Assembly: GCA_004335835.1 (NCBI GenBank)
Contig: RWJK01000755.1
Span: forward strand, 34,883-98,882
Length of the DNA: 64,000 nucleotides
Direction of reading: 5' to 3'
Source of the DNA: Scenedesmus sp. ARA3
Lineage: Eukaryota; Chlorophyta; Chlorophyceae; Sphaeropleales; Scenedesmaceae
Below the pieces are notes generated by a model, which did no database searches, had not been told where the DNA came from, and saw nothing but the letters and a program-made list of their open reading frames with translations. The translations under genes and the position numbers were made by a program. Shown here in pieces: positions 46,380 to 64,000 of the stretch (the first letter of the stretch is position 1; the number at the start of each line of letters is the position of its first letter).

Positions 46380-48008
46380 GCTGCCTCGTGTGCGTAGATG
46401 CTAGAGGTGCTGCTGCTGGTGGATGGTGGTGGGTCAGGAGTGACTTGCGTGCACTGCCTGGCTGCTAATGAGCGATCTGCGAGGCTGGCTCGACGCCTGG
46501 CGTGCACGTGTTGCGCTGATGTAGATACGGTGATTGCTTCGATAAAAGAGTCACAATGAGCAGCTCACGAAGGACTCGAGTCGAAGTGTCTGGCACGCAC
46601 TACGAGCGTCAGCAGCAGCTACACAGACGCAGCAAAATGCAAAAACGAACAGGAGAGCGGTAACGCGTATCTATCAAGACCTGTTGGTAGGCCAGGACGG
46701 TGTTGACGAGAAGTAACATGCTGGCCTGAGGCACAAACCAAGCCTGATCACCGGCCTCTGCGTGTTGCAGCAGTGCGTCTGATTGTCATGCATCATGATG
46801 TTAGCTCATGATGTGGATCAAAAAGCCTGTGGTGAGGCGGGAATGGTGCTGGAGCAGGATGCTTTACCAGCTTGTACTGCTGCTGCTGCTGCTACTGCCA
46901 GCATCTCACGCGCGGGATCCCGTATGCTTGCAGTGCTTGAACCAGTGCAGCAAGAAACGAAACAGCAATGTAGTAAGGAGCATTACACGCGCGAAGCCAC
47001 TGCAAGCACCGCATTCCATTCTTGCTGGATTAGCAGCAAGAGCCACGGCAGTACAACTCCACAAGTTGCAGTGTGCAGTTGCCAAGCAGCCGGCCATGCA
47101 CACGCGCGGCTGTTTTGCACTCAACATCATGACGGCAATGAAGCCATCAGCCCATGCTGTTTTGCACTGAGCCCCACAAGCATGCCTGCACAACTGCAGC
47201 GCATGCAGGGCATCCACAATGTTGTGGTTAACCACAACTTGTTGAACTGATGTTGTCAACAGTGACACAGAGATTGCAAGTTGCATGTAGATGTACGCAC
47301 ACCACTACCTGGTAGAACCGGTGCAAGCTCTGCACCAGCCTGACACAGCAAACATGCCATACGCAGCAGCAGTGCTGAGCAGGATGGACCAATGTGTGCA
47401 TGCACACACAAGACATTGCCTGCGCTGCTGCTGTTGCTTGCGGCGAGCTGTTGATGCAACCAAACATGCAGCTGCCATGCGCCACCCAGAGCTGCCGCTG
47501 CAGTGCTGCCCTAAAACCACACAAAGCGGCGCCGTGTGCTGCATCCCAAGCACCCCAGTGTGATGCTGCCCATACATGCACCACACCCACTCGCCCTTGC
47601 TGGCTGCACAGGCTGCTGCGCCTGCGGTGGTGCTGCCGTTCATCCAGGCCAGGTAGCTGGCACAGCGTGTGTGCCTCCTGCCACACCTCTGGCTCAGCTT
47701 GCACCAAACATCACTCGTTCTGGCCTGCTGCTGCTGCTGCTGAGCCGTCAGCGGTGCTGTCTTTCACCCAGGCCAGGTAGCTGGCGCTGCCTGCCACCAA
47801 ACAATCGACAGCACCATGCGCTGCTCAACTCACTCTTTGGCCCCTGCCGTGCTGCCCCTCACCCAGGCCAGGTAGCTGGCGCTGTCGCCGCCAAAAAGAT
47901 CGACAGCACCACAGTGCAAGTTTGGACTGTGGTGCTGGATCCATGTCAAGAACCAGGGGCCAGACTCAGCCTCACAAAGACCATGGTGCCGGCCATGTGC
48001 CACTCGAC
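46380..48008. other. Intergenic region between CutA and prohibitin-2
   Basis: Contains the prohibitin-2 promoter side (46380-46800) and the CutA 3' flank. The 46783-47250 plus-strand frame (155 codons) shows no domain and is probably chance. No RNA gene was seen. Confidence 0.45.
47630..47905 (-). repeat. Three 3'-flank copies of the CutA last exon
   Basis: Codons for [11 protein letters not shown] recur at about 47637-47670, 47762-47795 and 47840-47895. The nearest keeps KE-stop. They lie downstream of the true stop at 48009. Confidence 0.8.
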
Positions 48009-48607
48009 TCACTCTTTTTCCCCTGCTGCGCCTGCTGTTGTGCTGTCCCGCACCCAGGCCAGGTAGCTGGCGCTGCCTCCCACCACTGGCAGTGCAATGA
48101 CCTCCGGCTCGTCATATGGATGCAGCTGCTTCACCTGCAGGCGCATACGCAGCACATGTTGTCTGTACTAAGTTGTATTCAGCAGGTTTTGTTTCTATGG
48201 ATCCTTGGCAGTGCGATGGCCTCCGGCTCATACGGGTGCAGCTGCTTCACCTGCAGGCGCAACATGTCAACAACACAACACCAACAGCCCTTACAAGTTC
48301 AGGAGTGACGCCCGCCTCAGGCACTAGCCCAGACACTCCAGCCTCTGCGCATGAGGGCAAGAGATGCAGGTGAACGGTAACAGCAAGATCAGCCGTACAA
48401 CAGCGAGAGCGTGACACAGGGTAGCCGTGTTTTGCTGCAACGATACAACATGGTATTCACATGAGCTGCAGTAAGTGACCAACATCAACCGCTGCTGGGT
48501 TGGACTCTTGGAAACCCTTTCGCTCACCTTTGCTGTGAGGTTTTCCAGCAGGCTTGCTTGCGTCTTGATGATTAGCAGCAGCTCAGGATCCTTTTTAATC
48601 TTGCCCT

Positions 48608-48643
<36 letters not shown>

Positions 48644-49795
48644 GCAGCCGCAGCCGCAGCAGCAGCAGTACGGCAATATCCACGCACTGCATAAGTCAGG
48701 TCTGTGGTGGTTACGCGGTAACAGCAACAAGTTGATCAGCAGTTGGTCCGTCAGCACTACACTAGATGCGCAAACATGATACATGCGCAGCCGCTGCCGC
48801 TGCAGGCAGTCAAGCCTGTTTTGCAGGAAGTTACAACCCCAGGTAGCTGCGCCGCACCTTCCAGATGTAGACGCTGGTGAGGCGTGGCAGTCTGTCAAGG
48901 GCACGCTGAGGGCTTGCGTTCCACCAGGATGCCCGCAAGGCTGTCAGCCACATGTGCATTCACAAAGCTCTACCTAAACCCTAGAACCCTGCACCCTACG
49001 ACACAGCTTCCAGCTGTACACGCAGCCAGCGGGCCCTCCAGCAGGGCACTAGCAAGGCCACCACCTACGCTGTGCTCTATACTCACATCCGAAGACCAGC
49101 TGTGCCCCGACAAGCTACAGCCTGACCCGTGGCTGTGCCTCACCTTCCAGCTGTACACACTAGTAAGCCCTGGCACGATGTTGACGCATGCTGCCAGCTT
49201 GCCTTCAACCAGGGCACTAGCAAGGCTGTCAGCCACCTCTGCACTGGGGGCAGTTACGTACACGACTAGCACGCCTGCAGCAGTGTATGAGCAAAAAGTG
49301 TTCGCCAAGCAGTGGGCAGGCGGGCATCACATAGCTGAGCAAGCAGGAGGGCACTGGCCAGGCTGTCAGCCACCTCTGCACTGGGGGCAGTTATGTACAC
49401 CACAATGATGCCTGCAGCAGCACAAACACAAGCAACAGTCGTCAAGGAATGGCCTTGAGCAAGCTTTCACACAGCAACAACATGCCTCCACATATGCCTG
49501 CAGGGAGGACTGGCAGCAGTCGTGTGCACAGCAGCAATTCCTGCAGGAGGGCAAGCAGCAGACCGGCAGGCATTTTGCAGCATGCAGCAAGCTGTGCATG
49601 TGCTCCCTGCCCACCTGTGTCAGATGTGCCGGCACTACTGCTGCCAGCCGCTGCTGCTGTGGCCATGGCTGCGCCCCTGCTGCTGCTGCTGCTGCTGCTG
49701 ACTGCCGCACTAGCCCTGCCCCAGGGTGCAACACCTGCACGGCAAAATGTGACAGGCGTGTTTAAGCTGGGATGCTGCAGGTAGCTTTCATTCAA
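48009..49795 (-). CDS. CUTA: CutA divalent-cation tolerance protein
   Basis: Four exons: 49615-49795, 49144-49274, 48528-48605, 48009-48134; 171 aa from the ATG at 49795 or 128 aa from 49666. The full CutA core is present: [80 protein letters not shown], and [13 protein letters not shown]. CutA is a trimeric ferredoxin-like protein that binds Cu(II) in vitro; in plants it is plastid-located. The Ser/Ala-rich N-terminus here fits a transit peptide but is low complexity. It shares its strand with prohibitin-2 downstream and is divergent from UGPase. Confidence 0.95.
48195..49060 (-). repeat. Copies of CutA exon 4 start and exon 2
   Basis: 48200-48262 copies the acceptor and start of exon 4 ([10 protein letters not shown]). 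48865-48960 and 48998-49060 are old, rearranged copies of exon 2 ([14 protein letters not shown]). A copy of the exon 2 start also lies at 49335-49415. The true exon 3 lies inside this span. Confidence 0.7.
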
Positions 49796-50329
49796 TGAAG
49801 AAGAACAGCCTTACTGGCTCACATGCTTTGTGAACATGCTTACGTGCAAAATGCAATCTGGCTATCAACAACAGCACTGCCGCTTAGCACCATGACAATT
49901 GCGGGGATTGCCATCATCATCAACAGAGCAGCTGCTGGTGTGTTAGCAGCAGCTGTTGCTCAGAGCTTGAGGGCTTGCAGGGCTTGCATGTGTCTCCTAC
50001 ATGGTCAGACGCAGGTGCACAGCAGCTGCTGGTAGCTGTCAATCACTTCATCCATGCCCACATGTGTTGCATGGCTGACAATGCTAGGCTGTGGGTGCAT
50101 TGTCTGCAAGCAGTTAACCCCCACCCACCCACCTGCGCTTACAGCAGCCAGTGCGGCACTCAAGGTGAACCGTCTGTGCACCACAACGCTGCTGCTGCTG
50201 CTGCAGGTGAACCGTGCTGCCCTTGTGTTGAGAGGGTAGGCTGCTGGCGTGTGCTGGGTTGTGCTATGGGGTGTGCATGGCAACAAGCAAGCACTGCTGC
50301 ATGAGCTAGCAGCCACACGCCTTGCACTG

Positions 50330-50360
<31 letters not shown>

Positions 50361-51588
50361 TTGTCGTGCAGTACCTGAGCATCGTGCCACTACAGGAAGC
50401 AGGGGCAGTCCTTATGCAGCAATGCAAGTAGCACGGCTGATGCACTGGCAGAGAGCTTGTGTGCACAGTGCTGCTGCAAGTGGTGCTAGTAGGTTAGCTG
50501 CTGCTGCAGAATTCGTGAAAGCATGGAGCTGTAGCTGTTCAGTTCTAGGTGTAAGCCAGGCGCTGGGAAGCAGAAGATGACAGCCACACCAGCACCGGCT
50601 GTTGTGCATGCTGCGCGGGTCTTGCCCGATTAAGCAACAGGTGCTCAAACATCTGTTGAGATCAGCTGGTGCAGACACGCTGTATCGAAGCACGGACTAC
50701 GAACTTGCCAGCGTGCTGCTGCTGCTGCTGCTGCTGCTCCTATGCTGCTGCTCCTGCTGCTCATCACCTGTCACCCAAGCGGCCAGTACGCTGCAGACCG
50801 CGACAGCTGCAGTCAAAGACAAATACGGTTGACTAGTTGGGAAACCTGGGCGGGATGAGAACGGTCGCATGCACAGGCGCGTATCCTTGCAGCGACACGA
50901 CTGCAAACTTGCACTCTTCTTCAGCTTGGTTACGTGAGAATGCGCTCGGGCCTCTCCCGGCGAATTTCGAAACATACGCAGACAAAAATGTAACAGATCT
51001 GACGGAAAGTGTGGCTGTTGCGTGCACCTGTCCTCTGGAGCCTGAAACATAACCCCTCAGGGCAAGGCCTGCACCAAGTGGCTGGCACTAAACCGCCAAC
51101 ATGCCGCCTGCTGCTGCTGGAGCAGCCATCAAAATGCAACTAACTGTTACTACATTCTACGTGCGCCCACTCGTGTAAGGCTTGAAACTGTGCGAATGTG
51201 TACACATGTGGCATGTAACTGCAGCTGGCACAATGTTTGCTGCTAACTCAGGCTGGTATCAGCGTCCTTCCTGTACTTAAACAGCTATAAGGAGCAGTAT
51301 ACAGCTAAAGTCAGTGCTGCCTGTAAAGTTCGGCATATTGCGTCGAGAAGCCACGTCAAACCTAAATTGTCAAAGGTGCTTCCTGCCCACCTAGATGACA
51401 CAAGGTACAGCAGCAGAAGAAGTGGCCTGCAGCAGGAGCTCTGAATGTTCAAGTGCGTTTTGATCGCCTGTCTGTGCCTATTTCTTGCAGTCCGTGTCAG
51501 TTGTGCCTGGCAACCACCGAAAGCAGCAAGCATCTGCCCCGCAGCAGTTTCGCGCGCCTCGCACGTCAATCTCAAACAAACAGCAACC
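49796..51588. other. Divergent region between CutA and UGPase
   Basis: No gene is recognised. It holds several short CTG/CAG runs and open frames that are probably chance (50602-50832 +, 50837-51052 +). TTTCTTGCAG at 51481-51490 looks like the acceptor of a 5'-UTR intron of the UGPase gene. Confidence 0.45.
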
Positions 51589-59131
<7,543 letters not shown>

Positions 59132-59261
59132 GGGGGTGGCGGCACGGATGGTTTGAGGGCAGCAGCTGCAGTGACTGCTGCTGCAGCTGCTATGCCATGC
59201 CTGCAGCTGCTTGCGGCGAGTGATGGAACCTTATGGGTGCAGATGAGGCTGAACAGCAGGG

Positions 59262-59370
59262 GTCAATGCGGCAGCAGCGGCAGCCACAAGGTGGCAGCGC
59301 CAGCAGAGGAGCCGGCAGTACCAGCTGGCGTGCCCGCAGCTGCACCTGCATTTGCGCAGACGGGCAGCAC
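59262..59370 (+). repeat. 3'-flank copy of the UGPase C-terminus
   Basis: GSHKVAAPAEEPAVPAG.PAAAPAFA coding sequence recurs about 130-235 bases after the stop at 59131. It is close to identical but lacks the stop codon. Confidence 0.9.
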
Positions 59371-59823
59371 GGGCGGCAGTGCAGCAGCTGCAGCAGCTGC
59401 AAATGCATATGCGTGCAAATGGCTGGCAGCGGAGCAGCATGAGGAGTTGCAGTGCAGCAGCTGCTGCAGCTGCAGTAGGATGGGGTTGTGCCAGCTGGAA
59501 TGCCTGCAGCTGCCTGCGTCCGGCAGCGGCCTGCACATTGGAGAACAAGTTGACGACTAGACTGCGGACAATCCGGGGGTTGTGGTGACGTGTTGACAGT
59601 TGCGGACAGAGAACTCAAGAGGCGGGGTGAGAGCAGCAGTAAACAGCATTTACAGGTCCCAGAAAGATAGTTGTATGGCGCGGGCTGCATGTGAATGGTG
59701 TGCTGGATGAATGAATGGAGTGCACGTTTGATGTGCGGGCTAGACCTGCATGATCAGAATCGCGAGTCGAGGGCTGCGGGCAGTGGTGACGGTGGCAAGA
59801 TGCCACTTGTGCAAGCGTGCGTG

Positions 59824-59828
59824 TGTAA
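59824..59828 (+). terminator. Candidate polyadenylation signal TGTAA (UGPase)
   Basis: First TGTAA found after the UGPase stop, implying a 3' UTR of about 690 bases that would include the exon echo. Position only. Confidence 0.3.
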
Positions 59829-60228
59829 CTGAGCACCGGCCCTGCTCGAATCATGTTGCAACTTGAGATGCTTCTTTAAGCGTTTGATGTCGTCAAGCGA
59901 AACAATCTTGCTTCATGCGCCGTTCGCATCAGGCGCGCAACTCTGCCTGAGCCGGGAGCGATCCTTTGAGTCCTCGCACATCGATCTGCCGTCTAATGCT
60001 CTCAAGGACAACCCACTAGAGTTGAAACCATAACTACATATCCGCGAGGGGAAAGTGCCGTGCCCGTCCTGCACGCCAACATCAAAGGCGGGAGGGCGCA
60101 GAGTTCGTAGACTGCTGCATCAAGGTGCGAGACATCACGCCATCAACTAAACAAAGATATCAAGCGTACTGTTGTCATATTTTGTAAGTCTGTGCATCGT
60201 CTGACGATACATGCATCAAACATTTCTC

Positions 60229-60266
<38 letters not shown>

Positions 60267-60337
60267 AGGTTTGGTCTTGCAGCTGCCACTTAGCTAGATA
60301 CGAAATCAGCAGCAATAGCAAGGCGAGAAACAGCAGC

Positions 60338-61182
60338 ATGTCTGGCCTCATGCGGCATCAGGTGTCAGGCCTGCTGGGCCCAGCCAGCAGCAGAGGCAAG
60401 CGCAGCAGCAACAAGCTGCTTGGCACACGCGGCATTGCTGCTCTATGCCTTGTTGCTGGATACATTCTTGGCTGCCTTCATGCCCCTCGCACAGATCCGT
60501 ACCCGCTAGACATGGTGAGCCGCAGGCCCTGCAGTGCACATGCTGGATGGGGTGCTTGCAGGAAGTGTACAGCGGGCACTGCATGCTTGCAGGAAATGTG
60601 CAGTGAGCACTGCATGCTTGCAGGAAATGTGCAGCTGGCACTGCATGCTTGCAAAATGTGCACAACGAGCACTGCATGCCTGCAAGCAGTGTGCTGTGGC
60701 CAGTGCATGCTTGCAGGAAATGTGCAGCTGGCACTGCATGCTTGCAGGATGTGCACAGCGAGCACTGCATGCCTGCAAGCAGTGTGCAGTGAGCACTGCA
60801 TGCTTGCAGCTGGCACTGCATGCTCACAAGAAGCCAGCAGCTGGCACTGCATGCTTGGAAGTGTGCAACTGGCATTGCAAGCGTGCAGGAGTTGTGCAGG
60901 CACTCTCAGCTTGCAGGAAGCCCGCAGCTGGCATTGCATGCTTGCAGGAAGCGTGCAGTGAGCGCTCCATGCTTGCAGGAAGTGCGCAGCTGGTCGCTTG
61001 CAGCCCTGCATGTTTGAGGAAGCTGTGACAATAGCCAGCCAGTAATATGGGTGCTCACCATGCTTGCAGGATGCTTTCCTACCGCCACCAGAATCAGCAG
61101 AGCAGCATGCGCAGGACCACCATGCAGCAGACACCGTCAAACCTCCTGCAGGCGGCAGCAGCAGCAGCACATCACAGCAGCA

Positions 61183-61225
<43 letters not shown>

Positions 61226-62233
61226 GCGATGCTGTCGCAGCGCTTGGACCTGTTTGGGCCTGAGCTGGCACAGTCAGCGCTGCTGCAGCAGCGGCCTCCT
61301 CTGCAGCCTGGCAAGTCAGGCGACGCTCAGTACACTGTGGCACCCCACCAGGTGCGCGCTGCAGTGTGCAGCAGTAGAAGGTGCCGGCCTGCCCTGCTGC
61401 CTAGCTTTGGGTCATGCTAGCATGCAACAGGCACACGGCATGAGTTTGCTGCTGCTGCATAGTGCGTGCATGAACTGGCTTGTCTTTAGCAATCCCGCTC
61501 TTTCACCGATGCATAGGTTCCGTCTTTCAAAACCAGCAACCCAATACAGCTGCCCGCCCTCCTCACGGCCGCATACAGGTGCTCAGCTGGTACCCTCGCA
61601 TCGTGCTGTTCCCGGCCTTTTTTGACAAGACAACAGCAGCAGCAGTCATCAGTATGGCGCGGCCGCTGCTGAAGCCGTCAAAGTTAGGCACTGCAGGCCT
61701 GAGTGAGGAGGAAAAGGCAAACCAGCCGGTAAGTTGTTTCTCGCATTCAGCTGCAGTGGGATGGTGGTGCCCCAGTTGACTAGCGGCGCTGCTACTGCTG
61801 CAATCCAAGTTAGGCACAGCAGGACTTACTGAGCAGCAGAGGGCAGATCAGCCGGTGAGTGAGGGTTGCAGCTGATTTGATTGTTTTGTAGTATGTCACA
61901 GTGAGGCTGCAGCGCAGCAGCTGGCCGCGGTCGCCACTGCTGCCGTTTTCAGAACTTGCCACAGCAGGCCTGACAGCGCAGCAGTATGCTGCGCAGCCGG
62001 TGAGTTCTGTGCAATGATTGGCATGGGGCGGCCGCTGCTGCAGCCATCCGAGCTGGGCACTGCAGGCCTGAATGAAGAGGAAACAGTGAACCGGCCAATG
62101 AGCACACGCAAATGTCAAGGTTGCCTGAAGAAGGGCTGCAGTGCTGGCCCTTGACAAAAAAAAACAGCTGAAGTAGGGCTGCGGGCTGGCCCATCCTGGA
62201 CACCAGGCTCACTGGGCAGTCAGCAGGACACCA

Positions 62234-62281
<48 letters not shown>

Positions 62282-62395
62282 GCTGCCGCTGCCGCTGCCG
62301 CTGCCGCTGCCGCTGCCGCTGCCGCTGCCGCTGCCGCTGCCGCAGATCCGCACCAGCATGGGTGTATTTCTCAAACCGCACCGCTGACCCCTCAG

Positions 62396-62428
<33 letters not shown>

Positions 62429-62819
62429 AGGCCCCTCCAGCAAGTTTGTGCCTGTGCTTGAGATGAGCAACCCAGCAACCGCTGCGGGCAAAGCATTCTT
62501 TTTTTTTGAAGCAGGAAAGTTACAAGGGCAAAGCATTTTTTTTGAAGCAAGAACGTTACAAGGGCTGACCTAAATAACTGTGCACTTGCTCCATAAAAAG
62601 ATCCATTGAGAGAGTGAGGCAACCTGTTCCGCACTCACCCCGCAGGTATCTTGTACCAAGAGACGCTGTCACACGATCATGCAGACAGCCCCGTGCGGGG
62701 CAGCCCCGAAAGGCATCCAGGACCTGACCGAGTGCCCAGACTCCACAAAAAAGGGCATAGCATTCACTGAACGCTGCTGCTGCTGCTGCTGCTCTTGCCG
62801 CTGCCGCTGCCACTGTTAC

Positions 62820-62853
<34 letters not shown>

Positions 62854-63866
62854 GCCGCAGATCCGCACCAGCATGGGTGTGTTCCTCAACCGCACCGCCG
62901 ACCCCTTTGGGCTGCTGGCGGCACTAGAAGACAAGATCGCAGCTGTCACCTTCTTCCCTCCAAGTCATGGAGAGGTGAGCACATTATAACTATTGTTGTT
63001 TTGTATTCAGTTGAGGATGGCTGCAAATATCAACTAGCCCGTCAGGGCTGCTGGCGGCACTTGAAGGCAACGTCGCAGCAGTCACCTTCTGTTTTTTCAC
63101 CTTCTTCTCCCCAAGCCATGGAGAGGTGAGCGCATTTCAACTTGCAGTTGTGTTTTCAACACAACAGACTTACTTCAAGGGAACCGCAACAGCCTAGCTG
63201 TACGCGAGACTGGCCCTTCAGGGGTGCTGGAAGCAGCGCAGGTCAGGGTAACAGCGTCCACCTTCATCCCGCCCACCCCCAAATCATGGAGATCTAAGCA
63301 ATCAACAATGGAAAGTGAAACCGCAGCTATGCTGGGTTGTGAGCCTTGCTGCACATTCAACTGACTTCTAACCAGGGCCTTAAAGTATAGAAGATCTGCA
63401 ACAGCAACAGCACTGTATTGAGACTGCCCCTGGCTGCCCCTGCAGGACTTCAACGTGCTGCGCTACAGCCCGGGCCAGCACTACCACAGCCACATGGACA
63501 CCTTTGACGGCCACAGCCACAACCACTGTATTGAGGATGCCCCCGGTTGCCCCTGCAGGACTGTGACGTGCTGCACTACAGCCCGGGCCAGCACCACAGC
63601 CACTGCGCGCCACAGAGCAAACATGGACAGTCATATACACACAACTGGCTGACACCCGCGGCTGTGTGACGTTTGTTCCGTGCAGGACTTCAACGTGCTG
63701 CGCTACAGCCCCGGCCAGCACTACCACAGCCACATGGACACCTTTGACGCGCGCTTCGTGGCACAGACCGACCCAGGCTTTGGCCAGCGCATGGCCACCA
63801 TGATCCTGTACTTGTCTGACGTTGAGGAGGGAGGAGAAACGGTTTTTAAGCGAGAGGGCAAGTACG
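60338..63866 (+). CDS. Prolyl 4-hydroxylase alpha-subunit-like protein, 3' end beyond the window
   Basis: Five exons lie in the window: 60338-60514, 61070-61351, 61579-61728, 62861-62974, 63686-63866; 301 residues so far, all in phase. A signal anchor (GIAALCLVAGYILGCL) is followed by a stem with a polyGln run, then the Fe(II)/2-oxoglutarate dioxygenase fold: VLSWYPRIVLFPAFFDKTTAAAVISMARPLL, IRTSMGVFLNR, DFNVLRYSPGQHYHSHMDTFD and MILYLSDVEEGGETVF. His257 and Asp259 are the first two iron ligands; the distal His and the 2-oxoglutarate Lys lie outside the window. Plant and algal homologues hydroxylate proline in cell-wall glycoproteins in the ER/Golgi. The exon ending at 63866 has a GTGAGT donor, so the gene continues. 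Confidence 0.94.
60545..61060 (+). repeat. ~31-bp array of acceptor-like units in prolyl hydroxylase intron 1
   Basis: About fifteen units of the type GCACTGCATGCTTGCAGGAAATGTGCAG, with variants, fill the intron up to the true acceptor CATGCTTGCAG (exon starts 61070). Most contain TGCAGG. It resembles a spaced direct repeat but is an intronic tandem array. Confidence 0.85.
61790..62105 (+). repeat. Three copies of the end of prolyl hydroxylase exon 3
   Basis: 61800-61860, 61950-62010 and 62020-62105 repeat the codons for (ARPLLKPS)KLGTAGLSEEE...NQP; GTGAGT follows the first two. The third has lost its donor (CCAATGAGC). The true exon ends at 61728. Confidence 0.85.
62255..62400 (+). repeat. 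(CTG)n-(CCGCTG)n tract plus copy of prolyl hydroxylase exon 4
   Basis: A CTG run changes into about ten CCGCTG hexamers, ends CCGCAG and is followed from 62345 by codons for IRTSMGVFLK. The frame then shifts and is lost. The true exon 4 starts at 62861 after a shorter CTG/CCG tract. Confidence 0.88.
63030..63620 (+). repeat. Copies of prolyl hydroxylase exon 4 end and exon 5 start
   Basis: 63045-63128 and 63210-63295 repeat the end of exon 4 (LLAALEG.VAAVTF...PSHGE). 63446-63520 and 63558-63605 repeat the start of exon 5 (DFNVLRYSPGQHYHSHMDTFD). The 63446 copy retains the acceptor and the iron-ligand codons but then breaks off. The true exon starts at 63686. Confidence 0.9.
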
Positions 63867-64000
63867 GTGAGTGCTCAACCATAACACCCACTACCCCGTA
63901 GGACTAGAATCCTTGGGATTTCAAATGTTGTTCAGTCTGAGGACATTATTGTTGACCGGGCTGCTGGCAGCTGTGAGACCATCGACTACAATCACAAGCA

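Larger units (their letters stand above)
59132..60337. other. Intergenic region, UGPase to prolyl 4-hydroxylase
   Basis: 59850-60220 is free of microsatellites and probably contains the promoter of the downstream gene. A (CTG)nCAG run at 60232-60268 could be the end of a 5'-UTR intron. No gene seen. Confidence 0.45.

Noticed and set aside
46783..47250. 155-codon plus-strand open frame
   Set aside because: No domain, no splice partners, and composition typical of chance frames in this GC- and repeat-rich DNA.
60545..61060. CRISPR-like spaced direct repeats
   Set aside because: Units are contiguous, diverged, have no unique spacers, and lie in a eukaryotic intron.
60348..61314. Long minus-strand Cys/Ala/His-rich frames (up to 278 codons)
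   Set aside because: Generated by the ~31-bp intronic array read antisense; the periodic protein repeat mirrors the DNA repeat and has no domain.

Overview
The window is nuclear DNA of a eukaryote, most likely a chlorophycean green alga (Scenedesmaceae/Sphaeropleales or a relative; inferred, not proven). The reasons are many short exons with GT..AG introns, extreme CAG/CTG microsatellite load in exons and introns, polyQ/polyA/polyS proteins, TGTAA-type polyadenylation candidates, and a mixed gene set: A-type UDP-glucose pyrophosphorylase, CutA, prohibitin, GT90 glycosyltransferase, prolyl 4-hydroxylase and a GRAM protein. I rebuilt gene models by joining exons at splice sites and checking that reading phase carries through. 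All are predictions without transcript support.

Layout: 1-3459 no gene called; 3460-10274 (-) a Q/A-rich protein of unknown function; 11025-14761 (+) GRAM-domain protein, divergent from it; 14762-17304 intergenic; 17305-26758 (-) secreted subtilisin-like protease with a huge low-complexity insert; 27618-31631 (-) thioredoxin-like/redoxin protein; 32058-38229 (+) GT90 (CAP10-like) glycosyltransferase, divergent from the redoxin gene; 38230-40889 repeat-rich intergenic; 40890-46379 (-) prohibitin-2; 48009-49795 (-) CutA; 51589-59131 (+) UDP-glucose pyrophosphorylase; 60338 to the right edge (+) prolyl 4-hydroxylase, truncated by the window. The genes do not form one pathway. GT90, subtilase and prolyl hydroxylase are secretory-pathway proteins, UGPase makes the UDP-glucose that such glycosyltransferases use, and prohibitin is mitochondrial.

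The most unusual property is structural. Almost every exon border has one to six diverged tandem copies ('echoes') of itself. A piece of exon plus its splice site is repeated in the neighbouring intron, or in the 3' flank for last exons. I count about 100 by eye across all nine genes. Many keep good acceptors or donors. Some would be poison exons, and one array stays open in frame. A second pattern is polarity: on the sense strand, exon microsatellites are mostly CAG/GCA, while intron microsatellites are CTG and commonly run straight into the 3' splice site as (CTG)nCAG.
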